Position numbers and translations under genes: made by a program. Under the pieces are notes generated by a model that was given only the letters and a program-made list of their open reading frames with translations, was not told the DNA's origin and ran no database searches. A stretch of 47,007 nt of DNA from Zygnema cylindricum (lineage: Eukaryota > Streptophyta > Zygnematophyceae > Zygnematales > Zygnemataceae): assembly GCA_037447655.1 (NCBI GenBank), contig JBBHKE010002922.1, forward strand, positions 155,952 to 202,958, in the 5' to 3' direction. Below are positions 35,359 through 43,932 of the stretch, in pieces (position 1 is the first letter of the stretch; each line of letters opens with the position of its first letter).

Positions 35359-37365
35359 GTTGTGAATGGCACAAAGTTTTGAAGAACAGTCTGGTGATGG
35401 TCCAAAAGTGCACAAAAATAATATGTACTGTTGCTAATCAAGGACACGGGGTTAACAATGTTCAATGTATCGATTATGGATAACATTGTTATAATAATTT
35501 CAATTTAATGACGCAAATAACCAAGATCCATTGAAACGTAAGGATTTATAATATGAAATCCACACTGATAAAGTGAAGACTTTCTGTAATCCGACGGTAG
35601 AGAAAACCAGGAATGACCTCTTTTGAATGGCTATATGTTCCGAATGTGGGCAGTAACACTCGTCGAAAAAAGGATCTTGTAATACCTCGTAAATTTCGAG
35701 TGTGATGTAAATGTAGAGGTATAGTTGATGTGTCAATAAGTACAAGTATTGTGCACCTTTTCAACACGTGGAGAAAAAACCCTAAAAGACCGATATAGTG
35801 GTTAGTCGAGAGTTAATTTTTCTGACAAACTGCAGTAGCATTTTGAGTTATGAGAATGGTCTTGCTGTGACTTATTTGTAATTTTTTTACCATGTAACTC
35901 ATTTCATTTCTAAACGGATGTTTTCACTATTATTTTTTCGATGTAGGTGTACGTCGCAGCAAGAAATTGTTACAAATCCAAAAAAATATCATACTATTTG
36001 TGGTGAAAGTCCTTGGGAGTGCAAATTTACAGATTGAAATGTTTTTTTGCGTTGCTTCAAATTGAGACAAGTTTCATTTTTGTGAACAATGGGACAGTGG
36101 CTCTACTGTGCGGCAAAAAACATTCCAAGCTAATAACTGTACAAACTAATAGCTTGTTCATCAAACAGTTCTAGTACAAACATGGCTACGACGTCTTAAG
36201 GTGAAGCTCCATCGGATGAAAAGTGAGGTTGTTTACAGAAATTCGTACATTTTCATACTATAATGTACTGCTTATTTTGTTTTTATTGGCAAAAAACCAT
36301 TACAGAGGGTTTTTTGTTACACATAGGGACACCTGAAATCCGAGCCCGCCGGATCTGCGCTAAAAAACAAAGTAAGTTCGCTAAGTTTCAAGAATGGCGA
36401 CACACCCTTACTCTAATAACACCAAATTGCAATGCAAGGGGGAAAGTAAAATCAAAATATATCGACGGTGATATGTCAGCGAGAAATATCTTATCCCCCT
36501 AGATTTCATAAAGCACGTGTGACAAGTGGCAAAAAAATAGTTACGCGTTTCAAAGGGGTCAAAAAAGATACGAATATCGTACAAGACCGAATAATAGAAA
36601 ATTACAATACAGTACACTGTGAATCGTTATTAGCCTTATGTACGCTATATCGGCACCCCAAAATTTTGACATTGATACCTTAAATAAAATAAATTACACT
36701 ATTTAAGGACGTGGACCATAATCTGCCACGTCTCCTGGCACTAAATTAGAATGAATGACGCTAATTTTTTCTTTACACTAATAATTTCTATACACTAATA
36801 ACGATTCAAGGTGTAGTGAACAAAGTCGTCTGTCGTATGGTAAAAAATCTCTGCTAAAAGCATTTCCATTGATATAGCAGATTGGCCTCCGTCTATACAA
36901 GTTCCCCATTTACAGTAAACGCTGAATGGTTGTCAATGTTACCTTAATAACACTAATTCTGTCTTGACATTTGTTTTGCCCACACACAAATTTGCGTTAT
37001 TAATATTAATTGTTCTCCTATTGGCAATATTTTTTTGGCGGTTCACAATCCTACACGTCATTTCGTGGGGAATTCTAAGACAAAATTTTGAAACAAATTG
37101 AGCTTCATTGCTATTGGTGTGAATTCTTAACAACTTAAGAGCTGGTTGTAACAATAATGTTGAGAAATTACACCAATTCCACATGCAATTAGCTTGTTTG
37201 CTTTAATATCTTGTCTATTTGCTAAATAGTGGCAGCTATTACCTCTTAGAGGTTTTCGGTGGACGATAGTCCTATATTACTCCATGCTGTATCTAGCGTC
37301 AATGAAGGCTTATAATCATTTCAACAGTTGTTTTTGTCTACTCGTTCGCTTTTACTAGTCGAGGC
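35359..37365. other. Gene-free stretch with a dispersed repeat copy
   Basis: No supported exon. A segment at 36697-36815 is related to 44511-44630 (described separately). Short open frames around 36263-36683 have no recognisable motif. Confidence 0.6.
36697..36815 (+). repeat. Dispersed repeat, copy 1 (related to 44511-44630)
   Basis: Shares in the same order CACTATTTAA, GTGGAC, ATCTG-CACGTCTC, GCACTAAATTAG and CTAATAACGATT with the copy 7.8 kb away. Probably two members of a non-coding transposon family. Confidence 0.82.
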
Positions 37366-38870
37366 CAAAGATGAAGTTCCTCCATTCTCTTCCATCATCA
37401 ACGACAGTCACTCACGGTTGCAGCAACATGTCCCTGATAAGATAACCATTGCCGGATTCAAAAACTTGCTACACTTTTTGTTCGGGGTTGCGCGATAGCT
37501 TTGCTTGTTGCTACACCATTTTTTGCCTCATTCCGCTTGTCTTCTCCCCAATTTTCTTCGCCACTTTGCTCACGTGTCGGCTTGCCGCACCAATCACTCT
37601 TAAGCAAGCTCCGTTGCATTTGTGGTCAGCCTACAAATGAGAAAGGCGTCTATTTGCTCCGTTGCTCGTACAGTGGGGAGCGCACAACAACTTGCAATAT
37701 GGTCCGAGATGCAATCGCTATAGTGGGTAGCGAAGCAATATACACAATCAAACGCGAGGTGTCGCATGTACTCCCGCCACATTCTCAATCTATGGCTATA
37801 CCCTTACATGGATCTTAAGTTTTCGCATGGAGTAGAAATAACACTAGGTGACGTTGTTCTCACAGACTCTACGGGATCCCATGTTTCCTCACGTATAGAA
37901 TTGCATATAGGTGTTGCGGCTAGGGATGCATCGACCTCTAAAGAACGCTATTACACGCACCGAGACCCTGTTGAAAAAGGCATTTTATAGTCTTGTCCTT
38001 TTTGGTCTTCCAGCAGCCCTCATACTTGTCGTAGTCACTGAGGACTTGCAGGCAACCATGGCTGACTCATGCAGGTAAGGAGACAGAGCAGAAGCTTTAG
38101 TTTCATGCAAAATTTAGGCGGTCCCTAGTAGGACTTTAACCGGTGATTGGACAGCAGGTATCACGGAGGGAGCAACTTCGGTTCAGGAACTGACACGCGT
38201 CAGCGGAACGGCCATGCCGTACTATGTCCGTACAAGAAGTAGAGCGATACCCGTACCTTCTTGTACCTTACAGTCTTTTGATTGGATAGGTACACTAGTA
38301 GTAGGCTTAGAGAGGTAGTTTAGGACTTAGAATATTTCTTGGATTTCAGCCTCTCTCCCAGAGTGCTTCTGTATTTATAGGCCATCTTTGGCCAGCCATA
38401 ACTTAATGCTCAGGGGAGTAATTTCAGTGATTCTTTTTGCAGCGGACTCAAGGGAGTCCAGGCTACACAGGGGCGTAGTCGGTCAGAGTTTTTGCATCCC
38501 AGGGTGGGACTTTTTCATTGTCAAAGTCAAAAGTGCATATACTATCCTAGAGGCTTCACATAAGCTGGACATTCTGTGTACCAATGGAGGTCACAGAATT
38601 ACAAACCCACCTCACAACTTCATACCATTTGCTTTGGAGGTTTTTGGGACCTTGGACTCTTCCTTTGGCAATTTCTTACGTGATTCCGCTTGACGGTCAT
38701 TAACTGGTATCCCTTCCCCAACTCTCATGCCAACTTTATACGGCCAATGTATCCCTCTCTCCTTTCAACGCTCCCAAGCTTCGATCCTCATCCGACAGAG
38801 CACGGTGGCGAATGATGGCCAAGGATTGGGAAAGAGTTACCTCCAATCTTCTTCTCTAATTTGCTTGGTA
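37366..38870 (+). pseudogene. Decayed LINE-type retrotransposon, ORF2 C-terminal region with insertion
   Basis: Frames scattered over this stretch recall the post-reverse-transcriptase tail of plant non-LTR elements, recognised from memory of the family. The pieces are a Cys-bearing LRCICGQPTNEKGVYLLRC at 37613, ERTTTCNMVRDAI and SHVLPPHSQ, then LGDVVLTDSTGSHVSSR and TSKERYYTHRDP at 37850-37970. After an unrelated stretch of about 600 bp come FIPFALEVFGTLD (38616) and PLSFQRSQASILIRQ (38752). Several frameshifts and stops break it; no reverse transcriptase catalytic region is visible upstream, so it is a 5'-truncated and interrupted relic. Confidence 0.7.
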
Positions 38871-39484
38871 GACATAATCCATAAAACTTCACGACAACAC
38901 TTATTGTGGTGAATTGTGCAAAAAGGTATGTTGAAGGGTCAGGTGATACGAAATCGTGATACAAAATCGTGATACGAAATCGACATCCTGGTCATGTGAT
39001 AGAACACAACATAGACTTATCTTGTAACAAGCAAAGGTGTCCGTCGGTGATAGGTCTAATGGTTACAACAAATAATGTGTTAGAATATACAAGAGCACAT
39101 AAGGTACATAAACACATATCCATATTGGTACTCATAAAATTTAAATTAGGAATAAGAAAGAATCATCCTTACATTAGAATTGGAAAAGGATTACAAACAT
39201 TGCTTTTATTACGCAGCGTGTTCTAATTTCCAATAAGGCTCTCACTAAAGTTTCCCAAAGTGACCCCTTCACTACAAAACGACAAACTAAAGACTTGTGA
39301 TCAACTACCTATCTGATTTAGTGTGGAATAAAAAATTCCTACAAAAAAAAAAGCCGACGTGATTCGAGCCTCGAAAAAAAATGTAAAAAGAATGTTACTC
39401 TCTACTCAATGTACCCCCTCCGCTTTCCCTTCTCCCTTCTCCCTTCCCCTCCCCCTCTCCCTCCTCTCCCTCTCCCTCCCCCAG
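38871..39484. other. Flank of AGT2 fragment: GATACGAAATC repeat and CT array
   Basis: CGTGATACGAAAT and variants occur about three times at 38943-38982. A CCCTCTCC array fills 39415-39483 and ends in the AGT2 acceptor CCCCCAG. The N-terminal exons expected for AGT2 are not seen here. Confidence 0.75.
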
Positions 39485-40578
39485 ATCAACCTCGTAGAAG
39501 GCTCCATGCAGTACCTCTATGACGAGTCCGGGCGTCGTTTTCTGGACGCTTTTGCCGGCATCGTGACGGTTTCCGTTGGCCACTGTCATCCCAAAGTTCT
39601 GACGGCCGTCAGAGAACAGCAGGAGTTATTGCAACATGCTTCGACTATCTATTTGCACCACCAGGCCGCCGATTTCGCAGAGGAGTTGGCCCAGAGGATG
39701 CCCGGAAACTTGAAGGTGGGGAAGAGAGGGAGGGAGGTGGTTTTGTTTGGGTTTTTTTGGGAGTTTTAGGTTTTTTTTTGGGGATTTTTTGGGGATTTGT
39801 TGGGTTGGTTTTGGGTTTTTTTTGGGGAATTTTGGGAAAGTTTTGATGGATTTTTTGATGTTTTAGGTTTTTTTTTTTAGGATTATCGGTCGGTTTACTC
39901 CCTTCGGAAAATCCTGACTGCTGTCAGAGAGCAGCAGGAAATATTATTTTATGGCTTTTGATGGTTTTTATAAGGACTTTTTAATGCTTTTCTAGGGCTA
40001 TTTCGCTTTTATCTTTTTTTGGGGGAGACCCTAGAACCTCCCATATTTTAGGTTGATAGATAAGTAATGGTAGGAGGGATGGGAGGAGAGGGAGGGATGG
40101 AGGAGTAGAGATGGTGTATTTTGTCAACTCGGGTTTCAAGGCGAATGAAGTTTTTAATTCCCACATATGGGGTGGATGGAATGGGGAAGAAATAACAGTA
40201 ACAGATAAATAATAATTGACGAAGGGAGGGGAGGGGAGGGAGGGAGATGTACAGATGGTGTATTTTCTGACCTCGGGTTGTGAGGCAAATGAAGTTTCTA
40301 ATTCCCACAATTTGGGGTGGATAGAACGAGGAAGAAATAAGACTAATAGCTAAATAATAATTGACGGAGGGAGGGAAGGGAGGGGGGGGAGGGACGGAGA
40401 GGTACAGGTGGTCTATTTTGTGAACTCGGGTTCCGAGGCAAATGATATGGCGATGATGATGGCGAGACTTTATACCGGAGCTTATGATATTTTGGCCCTT
40501 AGGAATGCTTACCACGGGATGAGTCCGGCCACTATGGGCTTAACGGCACATGGGACCTGGAAGTTCAACATGCCCCAG
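39485..40578 (+). CDS. AGT2: Alanine-glyoxylate aminotransferase 2, internal fragment (two exons)
   Basis: Exons 39485-39715 (77 codons) and 40408-40578 (57 codons) join in phase 0. The first encodes [25 protein letters not shown] and the region up to MPGNLK. The second gives [21 protein letters not shown] and [13 protein letters not shown], ending at TWKFN. This is the class-III PLP-dependent aminotransferase fold near the cofactor phosphate site (NSGSEAND), closest to plant mitochondrial AGT2/PYD4, which uses glyoxylate or beta-aminoisobutyrate-type substrates. Only about 134 of some 470 residues are present; the N-terminus and the Lys that binds PLP are missing. Both splice sites at the outer ends look intact, so the missing exons may be elsewhere, or the fragment was duplicated or misassembled. 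Confidence 0.85.
39910..39948 (+). repeat. Copy of an internal piece of AGT2 exon 1 inside the intron
   Basis: AATCCTGACTGCTGTCAGAG with AGCAGCAGGA resembles the exon at 39593 (AGTTCTGACGGCCGTCAGAG with AACAGCAGGA). Matches fade on both sides. Confidence 0.8.
40072..40450 (+). repeat. Three copies of the 5' edge of AGT2 exon 2, 144-153 bp apart
   Basis: ATGGTGTATTTTGTCAACTC at 40111 and ATGGTGTATTTTCTGACCTC at 40255 precede the real GTGGTCTATTTTGTGAACTC at 40408. The two upstream copies go on with GAAGTTTCTAATTCCCACA-like sequence and a GTGGAT(G/A)GAA block, then a GGGA-rich spacer that also precedes the real exon. They have lost the exon match after GGCAAATGA. Confidence 0.93.
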
Positions 40579-41175
40579 GTGAGAGGGGAAGAGGGAGGGA
40601 GATGGAGAGGGAAGAAAAAAAAAACTTACCCTCTAACCATCATAAAAAAGACGCAAAAAAGTAGTCTCGTATTTTTCGATTTAAATTCGGTGACGACGGG
40701 GAAGAAGGTGAGGAGAGCCATGGCTCCCAGCATCACTTTTAGGGTTTTTAGGGCCCCCAATTTCCGGGAAATGGGGGCGTAAAGGAATAATTGGAAGGGA
40801 ATCTGTCCAAAAAAAAGGGGAGGGAGGGAAGGGTAGAGAGAAAGGGAGGGGAGGGGGAGAGGGGAGGGGAGAGAGAGGGTTTTTTTTTGTAAGTTTTTTC
40901 GAATTTTCTTTTTTGGAGGTGGAAAGGGAGGGTGCGTGTTGCTGTGTTTTTTTTCATTTGTCTTTTTTTTCGTGTCTTCTTATTTTTGGGTTTTAAGGTT
41001 TTGAACATTCTCTTTCTTGCCATTATTTAAAAAAAAAACTTCCAAAAAAAAATAACAAAATTAATAGCAAATAATAAATAATTAAAAGTCAATAAATATA
41101 TATATATAGATTGAAATAAAACAATATAAAATATGACAATAGATGAAATAAAAAATATTACAAAAACAAAAAAAA

Positions 41176-41216
<41 letters not shown>

Positions 41217-41346
41217 CAAAGCAAAGCAAATAAAAAAATAATTAAACAAAATAAATTAATAAACAAACAAACCAATTAATTATTGAAAGAAAGTGAAAAA
41301 AAGAAAGAAAGAATGAAATTTAAATAAAGAAAGGGGTACAAAATAC
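40579..41346. other. Gap between AGT2 fragment and MFS gene
   Basis: Contains GGGA arrays (40810-40880) and an A run of about 44 at 41170-41213 in AT-rich DNA. No exon of either neighbour was found, although both genes should continue here. Confidence 0.7.
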
Positions 41347-43887
41347 CCACAAGAGCAATTCCAGAAGATGCCTGAGCCAATCCAATGGCTCCACTTTCAA
41401 ACCCCAAACCTCCCAAAGAGGGGGAGGTCATCGCCCAAAGGGGGAAAACCTGAAGAAAAAAAAAACAAAAAAAACGCAAAAAAATGAAGAAAATTACATA
41501 CAAAATTTTCTGCACATTTTGGCATTTTTTCAAAAAAAAATGGATTTTTTTTGGTAGAGGGGGAAAGGAAGAAAATGAGGAGGGGGCTGACCTCATTTTG
41601 GGAAGCGGTCGTAATTCCGAGCAAGGAATAAATTAGGGCAGAAATAACTGCCCGAAAAAAAAAAAAAAAAAAGAGGGAGAGGGAATGGAGAAGGAGAGCG
41701 AGAGGGAGAGGGAGAAATTAATTTCTTTATAAACAAAATAGTTAAAAACACTTCTTTCCTCTTCCAAGAAAAGATAAAAAAAAAGCAAATTTCTATTCAT
41801 TCTAAAAGCATTCGCTTTAACACTTCTTTCCTCTTCCAAGAAAAGATAAAAAAAAAGCAAATTTCTATTCATTCTAAAAGCATTCGCTTTTTGATCCCAT
41901 GAATTGAATTTCAATGAAAAAAAAAAAAAAAAAACCATCATAATCATAACAATAACAATAGTAATAATTGATAATAATAGAAACAACAAAAAGAGTATTA
42001 GTATTATTATTAATAATAATACCAATAATAATAATAACAGCAAAAATAATAATTATAACAACAATAAAAGGAATAAGAACACCAATAATAGTAATAACAA
42101 AAACAATTACTGTAATAGAAACAACAAAAATAATATTAATAATAATAATAACAATAATAACAATACAAATAATAATTATAACAATAATAAAAAGAATAAG
42201 AACACTAATAATAGTAATAACAAAAACAAAACAATAATAACAACAATGGTAATAACAATAGGAACAAAAATAGGAATAATAATAAAAAAAAACAAATATG
42301 AACAAAAGGAGGAATAAAAATCATAATAACAATAATAATAACAACAACAAAAACAATAATTAATATCTATTACTCACAAGTTTCTTTCACAAAAAATGCC
42401 GCCAAAATTCCGTTATCCTCCAAAATTTCATCCGAAACAATAATTTTTTCTTCGTCTCTTTTTGTTTTTCCGCCTTTTTCCCCTCCGAAAACAACAACTT
42501 TCTTTGTTTTTTCTTCCTCCAAAATCTTTTCTCCGAGCAACGGCTCCAAAAGACTATCTCTACTTTCCAAAACCAAAACTTTGTTTTCCTCCCTTTCTTT
42601 CTCAAATTCCTCGTCCTTTCCTCCTCCAGATTTGTCCTTTTCTCCCACGATTTTGTCCTTTTCTCCCTCGATATTGTCCTTTTCCTCGCCTACCATTTCC
42701 GCGTTTTTTATTTTAGTTTCACGGGGAGGCGCCATTTTTGCCCTGCCCCGAGTTTCGGGCAGGAAAAAAATTACGGTCAGAAGACCGAAAATCGAAATTA
42801 TTCCGATAAGAATACAAGGAGGAGCATACGCAAATTTTTCAAAAAAAGAACCTTTCGGGAAAAAAAAAGGATATTTTTTCGCCGGTTCACAAAGAAAACC
42901 TCCGAGAGCTGGACCTGGAGGAGGAAGAGGGAGAGGGAGAGGGGGAGGAGAGGGAAGATGACGGAGAGTCAGAAAAGGGTCAGGAGAGGGTAGTCATAAG
43001 AGTAAGGGATTGGAGGGAAAGGGAGGGTGAGGAGGAGGGAGGTCAAGGAAAGGAAGGAAACATGAAGGGAAATGAAAAATCGGAAAAGGTCTCCATCAAG
43101 GAATAAGCGAAATGCAGATCATATCCTTGTGATGTCATCAGTGAATAAAGGTTCAGATTAATATTTTAATATTTTATTGTTTATTTTATATTTATCCACT
43201 TGGTGAAGCTTTAAACATTTAATTAAAGAGAACAAAAGAAAAAAAGCAAAAAGAATCAAACAATCAATACTGAAAATTCAAAGTTTTTTAAAACATCAGG
43301 AAAAATAGAAAAATAGTTTAATGTGTTGTTTGATTGGTCATGATTATCTGCGAGTTTCCTTTATTCTTTTCATACGATTTTTTTGTTTTTTGCCTTTTAT
43401 TTTCCTTTCCTTTCTTTTTTCCTTTAATTTGTTTTTTTTTACCTTTTATCAAACACTAACTACTTAACTAAGCTCCCATGCATAAATCTGAAATAAAACC
43501 TTAAACATAAATAAATAAGTAGATAAGATCTAAATAATCAATTACCAAACAAACAATTTTAAAAAATAACTTTTAAATAAATAAAAAAGAAAAAAAAATG
43601 TAAAAAAAAAAAAAAACAGCATATGGAGAGAGGCCAAAACAAAAGAAAATTAAAAAAAAAAACTCAGAAAAAAATAAGAAGAACAAACAAAAAAAAATCA
43701 AAAAAATCCACACTAATTTTGGTTTAGAGACAAACCCGGTGGCCTGACTTTTTGAATCACAAAGCTCCGAAAACACACTGAAAAAAAAAAGGGTGGGGAG
43801 GGGAGAAGAGGAAACAGAGTTAATTTTATGGTCTTTTTTTTTCTCGCCTTTTCTAATTGATTGTAATTCAATATTTACTAATTTGCA

Positions 43888-43932
<45 letters not shown>

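Noticed and set aside
36263-36683. Short plus-strand frames
   Set aside because: No recognisable features; overlapping frames equally open.
41904-42317. Asn-rich plus-strand frame and Ile-rich antisense frame
   Set aside because: Products of the ATA/ACA array; no start context and no real composition.
43736-43776. Extension of MFS exon 4 as GFVSKPKLVW to bridge the missing loop
   Set aside because: Looks slightly like the expected text but runs into a Phe-rich AT tract without a donor; kept the exon end at the GG-GTTTGT donor instead.
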